Shown: positions 42,829 through 53,043, numbered from the stretch's first letter. The stretch: 64,000 bases of DNA from Phycisphaerae bacterium (GCA_022072445.1 JAJVHV010000005.1:1-64000); one strand, 5' to 3'. Notes: a model not told the origin generated them from the sequence alone. Made by a program: numbers and translations.

Positions 42829-44604
42829 ATGAGCCCCCAAGACATTACGCCGGACAAGCGGGCGATCATCGGCCTCGTCGCGCAGGCGTACGAGGGCAGG
42901 GCATGCTTGCCGAACTTCCAGCGGGACTTCGTGTGGCCGCGCGAAGGCGTGGCGGACCTGCTGCGATCGATCCTGCGGGGTTACTACATCGGGTCGCTGT
43001 TGCTCTTACGGTGCGATCCGGCCAATGCGCCTTTCTCGCCCGTGTTCCTGCGTGGCGCCAAACCGACAGGTCGTGAGGCGATGCCCGAGGTGCTGATTCT
43101 CGATGGACAGCAACGGCTCACGTCGCTCTTGTACGCACTCACCGCGCCCGACTTGGCGCTCAAAGACTCGAAGATTCCGCGACGGTTCTTTGTTGACCTG
43201 GTGAAGCTCATCGAAGACCCCGACGATGACGAAATCGTCTTTGACGTTCCGAAGACGGAGTTGAACGGGCTGGATCAGCCGGAAACGCAATTCGCGCGGC
43301 GTGTGCTGCCGTGCTCGACGTTGTTGCGGGCGGATGACTTCATGACCTGGCGCGACGGGCTCGATGACTGGTTGCGCGGGAACAACGGCGAGATGCACGA
43401 GCAGTTTCGGGCGCGTTGGCGCGGACCGTGGACCAAGGCGGTGACCGGATTCCAGAACTTCCTCGTGCCACTGGTGGAGCTGCCGCAGGTCAGCTACGAG
43501 CACCCGAACTCGGTCGGCCGCGTGTGCGCGATTTTCGAGAAGCTCAACTCGACCGGCGTCGAACTATCGGTTTATGACCTGCTGACGGCGAGGTTGTACC
43601 GGCACGCCATCCGCCTGCACGACCTTTGGCGCGCGAGCGTGAAGGAGCACAAGCGGCTGGCGAAGTGGTCGGAGGGCAAGGCGGAGACGCACAAGTTCGG
43701 CGTTCAAATGCTGCGCACGCTGGCGCTGCGGCGTGGCATCGATCCCAAACCCAAAATGCTGATCAATCTGGAGCCGGAGGGGTTCGAAGACGATTGGCGG
43801 CGGGCGGCGGCCGCGATGGAGCGGGCGCTAGAGTTGTTGGAACACGTCGGCGACGACGGTTTCGGCGTCTTCGCGCACAAGTGGCTGCCCGGTTTCGGTC
43901 AGCTTCCGGCGCTGGCGGCGTTGCGGGCGGAACTCGAAGACAACGACTTGGGCGAGACGGCGCGGGCGGAGCTGCGCCGGTGGTACTGGTGCAACGTTTT
44001 CCTGGAGCGTTTTTCGAGCGGCGTCGAGAGCAAGTCGCGGAAGGACTACTCCGAGATGACCGAACACTGGTTTCGCGACGGCCCTGAGCCGGCAGTGTTC
44101 GCGGAGGCGAAAGCGCGTATTGGAGCGGACGGATATTCGATTCGCGGCTCGGCGAGCTATGCGAGCGCCGTTTACAGCGGCGTGTTCTGCCTGCTGGCGA
44201 ATCGTGGCGCACGAGATTGGATGCTCGGTGAGAACCTCCAGTTGCAGAAGCTTCACGACCACCACGTCTTTCCGAAGAAGTACTTGCGGGACCACGGCAT
44301 CACGAAGAAGCCTGAAGTGAACTCGATCGTCAATCGGACGCTGATCAGCAACAAAACGAACGGGAAGATCAAGGACAAGGCGCCTGCCGAGTATCTCGCG
44401 AACGACAAGATCGTGTCGCCGCTGCAAGGTGATGCGGTGCTGCTGCCCCACTTTCTGGATGAGGAGTCGCGGCGGGCGATGCGGCAGGCCGGACCCGACA
44501 CCATGTCGGCGGGCGTGTCGGCCGCGTACGCCCATTTCTGCCAGAGTCGTGAGGCGATGATCATTCGCGAGATTCGCCGCGTGTGCGGATTGGCGTCGGA
44601 ATAG
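42829..44604 (+). CDS. DUF262/HNH (GmrSD-type) nuclease-like protein
   Basis: A 591-residue protein. DUF262 motifs: NFQRDFVWPREGVADLLRSI (about 27-46), GYYIGSLLLLR, and ILDGQQRLTSLLYAL (about 91-105), the NTP-dependent DGQQR core. The C-terminal HNH-like region, LHDHHVFPKKYLRDHG and NSIVNRTLISNKTNGK (about 475-520), matches DUF1524-type nucleases of GmrSD-like type IV restriction enzymes, which cut modified phage DNA. The start at 42829 follows AGGAGG with 9 bp spacing, 4 bp after the methylase stop. Confidence 0.88.
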   Translation: MSPQDITPDKRAIIGLVAQAYEGRACLPNFQRDFVWPREGVADLLRSILRGYYIGSLLLLRCDPANAPFSPVFLRGAKPTGREAMPEVLILDGQQRLTSLLYALTAPDLALKDSKIPRRFFVDLVKLIEDPDDDEIVFDVPKTELNGLDQPETQFARRVLPCSTLLRADDFMTWRDGLDDWLRGNNGEMHEQFRARWRGPWTKAVTGFQNFLVPLVELPQVSYEHPNSVGRVCAIFEKLNSTGVELSVYDLLTARLYRHAIRLHDLWRASVKEHKRLAKWSEGKAETHKFGVQMLRTLALRRGIDPKPKMLINLEPEGFEDDWRRAAAAMERALELLEHVGDDGFGVFAHKWLPGFGQLPALAALRAELEDNDLGETARAELRRWYWCNVFLERFSSGVESKSRKDYSEMTEHWFRDGPEPAVFAEAKARIGADGYSIRGSASYASAVYSGVFCLLANRGARDWMLGENLQLQKLHDHHVFPKKYLRDHGITKKPEVNSIVNRTLISNKTNGKIKDKAPAEYLANDKIVSPLQGDAVLLPHFLDEESRRAMRQAGPDTMSAGVSAAYAHFCQSREAMIIREIRRVCGLASE

Positions 44605-44645
44605 GTGTGTAGCCGCGACACGCTGGATCGCAAAGGACTGAAACC

Positions 44646-47600
44646 ATGAGCGCAAGTAAACTCGCGTGGAAACCCTGGCACGAGGTCGTGACGCTTCGCG
44701 ATGACGTGCAAACGGGTGAGCTTGCGATGAGTGAATTCGCCGCGGACCTGTACGACGTTGTTCTGAAGAGCGGAAAAAGGCGCGTTTACGAGGACCCACG
44801 CGAGTTCTTCGCACTGACGTATCCGACAACGAATCTACGCGACCTCGCGAAAGACGTGTGCCTCCGGCTGGCCGCTAAGAACCAGAAGGCGGTTCGACAG
44901 CTTGAGCTAACGTACGGCGGCGGCAAGACGCACACACTCATTACGCTGTACCACTTGGTGAACGACCCATCGAAGCTCCCAGACTTGCCGAGTGTTCGTG
45001 AGTTTCAGGCACATATCGGCATCGCGCCGCCGCGGGCGCGCGTGGCCGTGTTGCCGTTCGACAAGCTCGATGTCGAAAAAGGGATGGAGGTGCTCGACCC
45101 GTCCGGCAAGAAGCGCCGCCTCCGTCAGCCGTGGAGCGTGCTCGCGTGGCAGCTTGCCGGCAGCGAGGGGATCAAGACGCTGCACGCCGACGACAAGGAT
45201 GAGGAGCGTGAATCTGCGCCGGCGGAGCCGCTGCTCGAAGCGCTGCTGAAGGCACCCGAAAAGGACGGCCTGGCGACCTTGGTTCTCATCGACGAAGTGT
45301 TGATGTACGCGCGCGAGAAGGCGGGTATCGAGCCGGCTTGGCGCGATCGCCTGGTGAACTTCTTCCAGTACCTGACACAGGCCGCAACCAAGGTCGATCG
45401 GTGTGCCGTCGTGGCCTCGCTCTTGGCGACGGATCCCAAGAAGAGTGACGAGCTTGGCAAGGCAATGCAGGACGAGCTTTATGCCATCTTTCGCCGCGAG
45501 CGAGAAGAGGGGGTGCAGCCAGTCCTCAAGGAGGATGTGGCGGAAGTGCTTCGACGGCGATTCTTCACGCCCGAATCGATTCAGGACAAAGAGGCGTTTC
45601 GTCAGGCTGTATTCGCGGCGATGAAGGGAATCGTTGATCTCGACGACGAGACGAAGAAGGGCCAGAAGAAGGCGGAAGAGCGCTACATCGCGAGCTATCC
45701 CTTCCATCCCGACCTGACGGAGGTGCTGTACTCGAAGTGGACGCAGCTTGAGGGGTTTCAGCGCACGCGCGGCATTTTGCGAACGTTTGCGCTGGCGCTG
45801 CGCGACGCAGAGAAATGGGACGAGTCGCCGCTCGTCGGACCGAACGTGTTTCTACACCAGCCAGAGAAGGACGGCATCTCGGAGGCATCGCGCGAGCTGA
45901 CGAGTGTCGCGACGGCCGAAGTGTATGAGGGGAAGCGGCAAGAATGGACGGCGATCCTTCAAACAGAGTTGGCGAAAGCGCGCGAGGCTCAAAGCGATTA
46001 TGGAGGGTTGAAACACCGCGAGATTGAGCAGGCGGTCTTTGCCACGTTCTTGCACTCGCAGCCGATTGGGGCAAAGGCGATGCTGCGCGATCTCATGGTC
46101 CTGATTGGGGCGACGCGACCCGACAAAATCGAGCTTGAGAAAGCGCTGCGGCAGTGGTTTGACCGCTCATGGTTCCTCGATGAGTCCGCGGATGCCGAAG
46201 TGAAGCCGACGAACGGCGCGAAGCCGCTGCCCGTTTCGTGGCGACTGGGCTCAAAGCCGAATCTGCGGCAGATGCACGCCGATGCGTGCACGCGCGTGCC
46301 CGATGAGTTGGTTGAGATGCGGTTGCTGGAGGACATTCGAAAGCTCAAGAGTCTGACGGCCGCGGCATCAGCGGCTGGTGCGAAGGTTCACCTGCTGCCG
46401 GACAAACCGGCGCAGATTGAGGATGACGGCGAGTTCCACTACGCGGTGCTTGGGCCGAACTTCGCGTGCGAATCGGGCAAGCCGGCGGCTGCACGGCACT
46501 TCATCGAAGAGACCACCAGTTCGGAGCGGCCGCGAAAGGAACGTAACGCCGTGGTGCTCGCCACGCCATCGCGTGACGGGCTCGTTGGCGTGAAGACGGC
46601 CATCAAGGAGTATCTCGGCTGGGAAACCGTTCGGGACACGCTCAAGCGGCAGGGCCAGGAGCTTGATCCGATCCGGCAGGCAATGTTGCAGGGTTACATC
46701 GACGCCAGCAACAAGCGCATTCCCGGAACACTGCAGCAAGCGTATTGCATCGTCGTGACGGTGAGTGACCACGATGAGGTCCAGGCGTTCAAGATTCAGG
46801 TTGGCGACGAACCGCTGTTCATTACCATCAAGAACGACAAGCGTTCGCGGATCCAGGATACCGCAATCAGCGCGGACGCAATTCTGCCGGGCGGGCCGTA
46901 TGACCTATGGCGCGAGGATGAAGATGCGCGTCGCGTGAAGGACCTTGTCGGAGCCTTCGCTCGGTTTCCGCGACTGCCAAAGATGCTGAATCGCAAGGCG
47001 ATCCTTGACACGATTGTGAATGGGTGCCTTGAAGGCGTTTTTGTCGGGCGCCTGACCCGCCCAGACAAATCTTTCCGCACGTTGTGGCGACAACGACCGG
47101 AAGACTCGATTCTCGATGACCCCGGTTTCGAGCTTGTACTTCCAGAGAAGGCGGAGCTCACGGAGCTGGCGCCCGCAATGGTGTATCCGCAGGGAATCAA
47201 GGAGCTTTGGGACACGCCGGAGCTTGCCGTGCGCCGCGTTCGAGAGTTCTTCTCGGGCGGACGAACGATGAAGGTTAATCGCGGAGACTACGAAGAGGCG
47301 ATCACAGTGCCAGGCGTTCCAGCCGGCGCGGTAGATGCGGCCATCACAGCGGCCGTGCGCGACGGAAGATTGTGGCTCACATCAGGGCCGGCGAGCTTCC
47401 TAGCCGAGGATGTGCCAAGCGGACTGCTCAGCGAAGATGCGATGGTTCAGGCTCCACCGCCGGCCTTGCCGCCGATTGACCTTCTACCGGTGCGAACCCC
47501 CGAGGCCTGGACGGATGGCGCGACCACGGGACAAGCCCTCGCGATGGCGGTTTCCAGCCGCTTGGGCAAGGTGCTACCGTGGACAACAATCCGTGACGCA

Positions 47601-47969
47601 ATCGAAGGCGCTCTGCGCGCTCGGATGATCGAGCGACTGCCCGATTCAGGACCGTGGCCGTGCGATTACGCGAGCGCGACGAACTTGCGGCTTCGCGTTT
47701 CGACAGGGGCTGTCGCGCCCGCTGGCCCAACTCCGCCGATTCCGCCACCCGCTCGGCCGGGCACTCGGTCAGGTGAGGGACGATTGCAGCCGAGCCAGAT
47801 TCAGGATCTCGCTGATGCGATGGGCGAACTGCTAAAGGCCCGTCAGAACTGCGAGTTAGCATTCTCGCTACGCGTCGAGGTGAGCGGAAAGGAGGCACCG
47901 CCGGATGCGATCGTGGCTGACGTGAACCGCGTCCTTCGAGGCGTGAGCGATGCGCTCCAGATACAATGA
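44646..47969 (+). CDS. DUF499 ATPase (COG1483, BrxC/PglY-like)
   Basis: An 1,107-residue AAA+-type ATPase. Walker A is TYGGGKTHTLITLYHL (about residues 89-104) and an acidic Walker B-like segment is LVLIDEVLMYAREKAG (about 213-228), as in DUF499. The rest is a long helical protein with charged middle. Members occur with DUF1156 methylases; distantly related proteins act in BREX. The start follows AAGGACTGAAACC; the stop overlaps the next start (ATGA, 47966-47969). Confidence 0.88.
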   Translation: MSASKLAWKPWHEVVTLRDDVQTGELAMSEFAADLYDVVLKSGKRRVYEDPREFFALTYPTTNLRDLAKDVCLRLAAKNQKAVRQLELTYGGGKTHTLITLYHLVNDPSKLPDLPSVREFQAHIGIAPPRARVAVLPFDKLDVEKGMEVLDPSGKKRRLRQPWSVLAWQLAGSEGIKTLHADDKDEERESAPAEPLLEALLKAPEKDGLATLVLIDEVLMYAREKAGIEPAWRDRLVNFFQYLTQAATKVDRCAVVASLLATDPKKSDELGKAMQDELYAIFRREREEGVQPVLKEDVAEVLRRRFFTPESIQDKEAFRQAVFAAMKGIVDLDDETKKGQKKAEERYIASYPFHPDLTEVLYSKWTQLEGFQRTRGILRTFALALRDAEKWDESPLVGPNVFLHQPEKDGISEASRELTSVATAEVYEGKRQEWTAILQTELAKAREAQSDYGGLKHREIEQAVFATFLHSQPIGAKAMLRDLMVLIGATRPDKIELEKALRQWFDRSWFLDESADAEVKPTNGAKPLPVSWRLGSKPNLRQMHADACTRVPDELVEMRLLEDIRKLKSLTAAASAAGAKVHLLPDKPAQIEDDGEFHYAVLGPNFACESGKPAAARHFIEETTSSERPRKERNAVVLATPSRDGLVGVKTAIKEYLGWETVRDTLKRQGQELDPIRQAMLQGYIDASNKRIPGTLQQAYCIVVTVSDHDEVQAFKIQVGDEPLFITIKNDKRSRIQDTAISADAILPGGPYDLWREDEDARRVKDLVGAFARFPRLPKMLNRKAILDTIVNGCLEGVFVGRLTRPDKSFRTLWRQRPEDSILDDPGFELVLPEKAELTELAPAMVYPQGIKELWDTPELAVRRVREFFSGGRTMKVNRGDYEEAITVPGVPAGAVDAAITAAVRDGRLWLTSGPASFLAEDVPSGLLSEDAMVQAPPPALPPIDLLPVRTPEAWTDGATTGQALAMAVSSRLGKVLPWTTIRDAIEGALRARMIERLPDSGPWPCDYASATNLRLRVSTGAVAPAGPTPPIPPPARPGTRSGEGRLQPSQIQDLADAMGELLKARQNCELAFSLRVEVSGKEAPPDAIVADVNRVLRGVSDALQIQ

Positions 47970-50900
47970 TACCCCCGCCAGCGCCAGTTAGCCTGCTCGG
48001 CTATGAGGGCACAGAAGCGGTCCGATCCTCCATAACGGTATTGCCTGCGTTTTGGAGGAGCATTGTGGCGAAGTTCGCACAACTCGAGTTCGATTGGTCA
48101 GTGACGCCGCGCACTGCGGAGATTGGGGAGCTGGCAGCCCGGCTGCCGGCGCCGGAAAGGGCGTGTGAGGGAAGAGCTGACCCGGCTAGCGGGCTCGCGC
48201 AGCGAATCGACGACCGCGAACCCGACCTGCCGGTGTTCTTACTCGCGCGGCGCGTTGCGTCTCTGCTCGAAGCGGATCCCGACGCGACGATCGACAACAG
48301 CACGCTAAGCCTCTTGGCGGACGAGGCTTTGGGCGCTTCGGCAGGCCATGCTCGGGATGCCTATGACGCGGCGGAAGCGGGCATGAACATCTACCTGACG
48401 CGATCTGATCTGGACTTGGCCGACGTGCTCGGATCCATCGACCGGCTCCAATTGTTGCAGGAACGGATGCCGCGACAATCGCGACGGGATTCCACGCAAG
48501 TCGAACTCCAGCAATTCAGCACGCCGCCAGCGGAGGCGTTACTGGTCGTGAGCACTGCAGGGCTGCAGGCCGGAATGGTGGTTCTGGAACCGAGTGCCGG
48601 TACGGGCAATATTGCCGTCTTGGCTCTACTAGCCGGCGCCACAGTGGACACGAACGAAATCGACGCTCGACGGCGCAGTCTGCTGGAGCTTCAGGGTTTC
48701 TCTCCCACAGCGTTCGATGCTGAGCGTCTCGATAACCTCCTGCCACCCGACCGGCTCTACGATGCCGTCGTCATGAACCCGCCATTCTCCGCAACCGGCG
48801 GTCGCGTACGCGGTCACAGTACGGCGTTCGGAGCACGGCACGTCGAGCAGGCGCTATTACGCCTGAAACCCGGCGGGAGGCTCGTGGCGATCGTCGGGCG
48901 CGGGATGGCCTTGGACCGACCGACCTTCCAGAAGTGGTGGGCGGAGATTGCGGGGCGCTTCCGACTACGAGCGAACGTCGGCATCGACGGCCGCGAGTAT
49001 GCGAGATTCGGCACATCGTTCGACCATCAAATCATCGTCATCGACAACACCGGCCCTACCGAGAGCGATGACGACATCGTGCGGGGCGAAGCACTGCCTC
49101 TGCGCGAAGCATGGAACCTATTGAGGCCGTTTTCAGAGGAGGACGTATATGGGCGAATTCGCAGAATCGACCCGAGCGAGGGCTGCGGAGGCGCTTCGTT
49201 CGATAGCTCAGCAGGAGTGTCCGCGGGAGTTGGACCCCGTGATCGAACTCATCGCGCACCTGTTGACCTCGGAGACAACAGAAGATCAACCCGATCCGAT
49301 GGAGTTCGTGGAAACAGAGCATTGGATTTGTTGGAACCGCCTGATGGCCGAGCGACCGCGCTCGGTCCGGGCGGCGATCACGGCAACGTTGGAGTGGGAG
49401 AAGCCGAAGTTCCCGTACGCGAAACCGATGCTGCGGGTCTGGGCGGCCAGGTTGGTGCTCAGCACGCTCGACCGGTTGGCCATGACATAGCCGCCTTGCA
49501 GGAGCGCGGTCCGCCGGCACCGCTGCGCATTGAAGAGGGTTCGGTCTATGCGGCGTACCGCGTTCAGAAGGCCCTCGTGCATGGCAGCGAGACTCATCCG
49601 GCCAATGTCGTCGAATCCACGGCTATGGCGTCCGTTGAGCCGCCGGATGTCGCGTATCGGCACCGCCTCCCGCCCGAAGTGATCAGCGAGGGCCGTATCT
49701 CCGACATCCAACTCGAAGACGTAATCTACGCGGGGCAAGCGGCTGAGACGGGGCTACCCGACGGTTCACGCAAGGGGCACTGGAATGGCGACGGCACGGG
49801 CATCGGCAAGGGTCGGGAGATCTACGCCTACGTCTACGACCAGTTTCAGCGGGGGCGGGTCAAGCACGTACATATCTCAGCCTCACACCAGCTCGTCGCC
49901 GACGCCGAGCGCGACCGCGACGCGATCGGCGTGCCGCTGCCACTCATTCACCAGGCACGATTCAAGGCGGCCGACCCGATCTCCGGTGATGCAGGTGTGT
50001 TCTTCACGACGTACACGATGTTGAGCCTCGATTTCGACGGTGATCGACCGCGGTTCAATCAACTCATCGACTGGTTGGGGCCGGACTTCGACGGAGTGAT
50101 CGCGTTTGATGAAGCCCACCTTATGAAGAACGCAGCGGCAACGCCGCACGGCGGCAAGGCCACGGTGGACCAGGGCACACTGCGGGGCAACATGGGGATC
50201 ACTTTGCAGCGTATTTTCCCGCAGGCCCGCGTGCGTTACTTCAGCGCGACCGGAGCGACAGAGGCCCGTCACATGGCGCCGTACGAGCGGCTCGGGTTGT
50301 GGGGCGACGGCGCGCCGTTCCCGGATTTCGCGTCGTTCCTGGTGGCGATGGAACGCGGCGGCGTGGCCGCAATGGAGATGTTGTGCCGTGACCTGAAGTC
50401 GGTTGGCACATACCTGTCACGGACAATTAGCTACGGCCCGACCCGCCTGCTCGACGGGAGCATCGTCCCTGAGAGCGCTGTCGAGTACGAGCCGCTCCTG
50501 CACCGACTGACCGAGGATGAGCGGCGGCAGTACAACCAGATCGCCGACCTGTGGAGCGAGTTGCTCATCGCGTTCGAGCGGGGCGAGTCGAACGCCCACC
50601 AGAAACGCAACGCCCACCGCTACGCCCAGTTCTACGCGGCACAGCAGCGCTTCTTCCTGCAACTCATGCTAGCGTACACGCTTCCCGACGTGATTCCCGA
50701 AATCGAAAAAGACCTGGCCGCCGGTCGGTCCGTCGTGCTGAGCCTATTCAACACGGGCGAAGCACAGGCTGACCGCAAGGTTCGCGACGCACGGGCACAA
50801 GGCATCGAACTGTCCGAGATCGATGCAACGCCGCGCGAGATGATCGTTCAGCTCATCGAGAACCAGTTTCCGATTTACCAATACCGTGAGCAGACTGACC

Positions 50901-52687
50901 CGAAGACCGGCAATGTCATCAGCGTCCGTGTCGAGGACGGGGCAGGTAACCCGGAGATCAACCGCGAGAACCTCCGCCGGCAGCAGGAATTACTCGAAAA
51001 GGTCGCCGACCTGGACATGCCGCACAATCCGCTCGACGCGCTGATCGCACACTTCGGCGTGGGCGATGTCGCCGAAATCAGCGGGCGAACACACCGCTGG
51101 GAAAACGGCAAGTACGTCCGCCGCAAGCTCCACGGCGTTCCGCGTCGCCAGCTCAACGAGTACGAGACGCGGCTGTTTCAGGCCGGACGGAAGCGGCTCG
51201 CGGTGATCTCCGGCGCCGGCTCAATGGGAATCAGCGTGCATGCCGACGTGATGGCGAAGAACCAGCAGCGGCGCGTGTTCTATGCGTTCCAGCTTTCCTG
51301 GTCGGCCGACCAGCAGATGCAGGCGTTCGGACGCGTTCATCGCTCGAACCAGACCTCGGCGCCGATCATCCGGCTGGTGCTGCTCGACCTCGCCGGCCAG
51401 AAGCGACTGGTCAACGCCGTTTCGAAGCGCCTCGCCGCCCTGGGTGCCCTGACAAAGGGCGAGCGACACTCGCTATCGAGCGACCTCTTCCGTCCCGAGG
51501 ACGTGACGGACGAGTACGGCAAGGCCGCGCTCACGCGCCTCTATAGACAGATCGAACTGAACGAGCATGCGGCGGCCGGGATCGGGATGCGCGAACTCGA
51601 ACGGATGGGCGTGCTCAACAAGGAGAAGACGGCCGTCCGCGACAGCTACGCCCGCAACGTCGAACAGTTCCTCAACAGAATCATGGTCCTGCACGTTGAG
51701 CAACAAAACCGCATCTTCGAGTTGTTCTACGAGCGATACGTACAGGCGGTAGATGCAGCAAAACATGCCGGCGCCTTCGACTTCGGCGTCGAGGAGATCC
51801 GCGCGCGGAACCTGCGAAGCGTCACCGAGCCGCAGATTCTGTTCACCGACCCGGCGTCAGGCGCCCGCACGATGCTGCACGAGCTTGAGGGGGAGGTGGA
51901 CGTCGAGCGTCACACGTTCGCCGCTGTGCTGGTCAGCCAGGCCGAAGCGGGCTTCTACCGCAATCGCCGCAGCGAGCGAATCTACGCCGTCGGCCGGCAC
52001 CTGGACACGCACCCGAACGAAGTGCTGCTCGCCGGCGTGAAGGGAGCACGGCGGGCACTGGAACGCCACGAGCTGGAGGAGAAGTACGACCGCGTGGATG
52101 CCGACGAGGCGCGGGAATGGTGGGAGCGCACGTACGCAAACACACCCGCGACCGAGCCTCGCCGCTTCCATATCCTCAGCGGCGCCATTTTCCCCATCTA
52201 CGACAAGATCATGGGCTCCTCCGGCATCCAGAGCGTCAAGATCGCCCGTGCCGTGCTGGTGGACGGCCGCGCCCTGGTCGGGCTGAACCTGAGTCCCTCC
52301 GATGTGCCGAGCGTCAAGCAACGCCTCGGCATTGGCACACCGCTCGCGGAGGCCTCGGCCGCGGAAATCCTGGGGTTGATCGAAGGTGGTGGCGTCATCG
52401 AGCTCGACAACGGCTGGCGGCTGACGAAAAGCCGCCTCGCCGGCGACGACATCGTCGAGCTAGTGCTCAACGGCGTGCCCGCGAATCGCAACGAGCTGGA
52501 GCGTTACGGGTTGGCTGAGGAGATCGTGCATTTCAAGCGCCGCTGGTTCGTTGTGGTGGAAGACGCCCTGGACGTGCTGCCGCGACTCCAGCGAAAACAC
52601 AAAGCGATTCGCGATGCGACGGTCGCTGATGAAGCAGACGTATCCGAACACGCCGCAAGTTCAACCGCCGAGACGGCGTTTGATTAG
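47966..52687 (+). CDS. Methylase plus strawberry-notch-type helicase
   Basis: A continuous 1,573-codon frame. Residues about 190-400: N6-adenine methylase with motif I VLEPSAGTGNIAVLALLAG (208) and motif IV VVMNPPFSA (271). Residues about 515-1170: strawberry-notch helicase with Walker A GDGTGIGKGRE (about 605), DEAH in IAFDEAHLMKN (about 714), SATGATEARHM (about 759) and SWSADQQMQAFGRVHRSNQ (about 1110). Between the two (about 397-510, 49149-49490) the frame translates to low-complexity Gly/Arg/Asp sequence while another frame carries a well-formed gene. So this may be one fused protein with a poor linker, or three genes read through by chance in GC-rich DNA. Confidence 0.78.
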   Translation: MIPPPAPVSLLGYEGTEAVRSSITVLPAFWRSIVAKFAQLEFDWSVTPRTAEIGELAARLPAPERACEGRADPASGLAQRIDDREPDLPVFLLARRVASLLEADPDATIDNSTLSLLADEALGASAGHARDAYDAAEAGMNIYLTRSDLDLADVLGSIDRLQLLQERMPRQSRRDSTQVELQQFSTPPAEALLVVSTAGLQAGMVVLEPSAGTGNIAVLALLAGATVDTNEIDARRRSLLELQGFSPTAFDAERLDNLLPPDRLYDAVVMNPPFSATGGRVRGHSTAFGARHVEQALLRLKPGGRLVAIVGRGMALDRPTFQKWWAEIAGRFRLRANVGIDGREYARFGTSFDHQIIVIDNTGPTESDDDIVRGEALPLREAWNLLRPFSEEDVYGRIRRIDPSEGCGGASFDSSAGVSAGVGPRDRTHRAPVDLGDNRRSTRSDGVRGNRALDLLEPPDGRATALGPGGDHGNVGVGEAEVPVRETDAAGLGGQVGAQHARPVGHDIAALQERGPPAPLRIEEGSVYAAYRVQKALVHGSETHPANVVESTAMASVEPPDVAYRHRLPPEVISEGRISDIQLEDVIYAGQAAETGLPDGSRKGHWNGDGTGIGKGREIYAYVYDQFQRGRVKHVHISASHQLVADAERDRDAIGVPLPLIHQARFKAADPISGDAGVFFTTYTMLSLDFDGDRPRFNQLIDWLGPDFDGVIAFDEAHLMKNAAATPHGGKATVDQGTLRGNMGITLQRIFPQARVRYFSATGATEARHMAPYERLGLWGDGAPFPDFASFLVAMERGGVAAMEMLCRDLKSVGTYLSRTISYGPTRLLDGSIVPESAVEYEPLLHRLTEDERRQYNQIADLWSELLIAFERGESNAHQKRNAHRYAQFYAAQQRFFLQLMLAYTLPDVIPEIEKDLAAGRSVVLSLFNTGEAQADRKVRDARAQGIELSEIDATPREMIVQLIENQFPIYQYREQTDPKTGNVISVRVEDGAGNPEINRENLRRQQELLEKVADLDMPHNPLDALIAHFGVGDVAEISGRTHRWENGKYVRRKLHGVPRRQLNEYETRLFQAGRKRLAVISGAGSMGISVHADVMAKNQQRRVFYAFQLSWSADQQMQAFGRVHRSNQTSAPIIRLVLLDLAGQKRLVNAVSKRLAALGALTKGERHSLSSDLFRPEDVTDEYGKAALTRLYRQIELNEHAAAGIGMRELERMGVLNKEKTAVRDSYARNVEQFLNRIMVLHVEQQNRIFELFYERYVQAVDAAKHAGAFDFGVEEIRARNLRSVTEPQILFTDPASGARTMLHELEGEVDVERHTFAAVLVSQAEAGFYRNRRSERIYAVGRHLDTHPNEVLLAGVKGARRALERHELEEKYDRVDADEAREWWERTYANTPATEPRRFHILSGAIFPIYDKIMGSSGIQSVKIARAVLVDGRALVGLNLSPSDVPSVKQRLGIGTPLAEASAAEILGLIEGGGVIELDNGWRLTKSRLAGDDIVELVLNGVPANRNELERYGLAEEIVHFKRRWFVVVEDALDVLPRLQRKHKAIRDATVADEADVSEHAASSTAETAFD
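49149..49490 (+). CDS. Nested small gene between methylase and helicase parts
   Basis: A 113-residue protein in a different frame from the surrounding giant frame. It has a strong ribosome-binding site (AGAGGAGGACGTAT before ATG at 49149) and natural composition: MGEFAESTRARAAEALRSIA, QQECPRELDPVIELIAHLLT, EHWICWNRLMAERPRSVRAA, LEWEKPKFPYAKPMLRVWAA, ending LSTLDRLAMT. The giant frame in the same bases is Gly/Asp/Arg-rich and repetitive. No family recognised. If real, the giant gene is either interrupted by this gene or ends and restarts around it. Confidence 0.65.
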   Translation: MGEFAESTRARAAEALRSIAQQECPRELDPVIELIAHLLTSETTEDQPDPMEFVETEHWICWNRLMAERPRSVRAAITATLEWEKPKFPYAKPMLRVWAARLVLSTLDRLAMT

Positions 52688-53027
52688 CGATTCGGAATCG
52701 TGCTACGGTCGGCCCATGAAACAAACACGCTCCCCACCACGATGAACCAAAAGGGGCGGCGCATCGTCGCCGTCCGTCTGCGAATAGCTTTGGCGGCTGG
52801 CCTCTGCGGACCGGAACGAATCCTTCTCCAACCGTTGATCTCGGAAGTGGCGTGGGTCGAGGGGCAGGCTCAGAGCTATTTGCAGGCGGGCGCCGGGGTG
52901 GGAAAGAGCCACGAATCGTGTGCGTCATCGCCCCGCCGAGCCCCCATAACCACATCAGGGAAACGTTCACCCGCACGGTCACGGAACCACGGCTCTGGGT
53001 GACGGCGCGAGCCTTCGCGCCGGCGCC
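52688..53027. other. Gene-free stretch before the DUF932 cassette
   Basis: About 340 bp between the helicase stop and the left inverted repeat of the first DUF932 cassette. No supported gene; several GC-rich hairpins (for example GGCGCGAGCC-TT-CGCGCC near 53005). It marks the end of the defence operon. Confidence 0.5.
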
Positions 53028-53043
53028 GAGAGACCGGTGGTGC
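53028..53043. repeat. DUF932 cassette inverted repeat, left end of cassette 1
   Basis: GAGAGACCGGTGGTGC. It matches, in inverted orientation, the element at 54238-54254 beyond the DUF932 gene, and elements at 55055-55071, 61255-61271 and 62407-62422. Each lies at an end of a DUF932 unit. Confidence 0.7.

Noticed and set aside
42829-44604. Calling the DUF262/HNH gene a complete two-gene GmrSD system.
   Set aside because: Only a single fused protein is present and it is embedded in a larger operon; I keep the domain call only.
32061-52687. Assignment of the operon to DISARM or BREX.
   Set aside because: No DrmA, DrmB, PglZ, PglX or Lon-like genes are seen; only the helicase and DUF499 parts are distantly shared.
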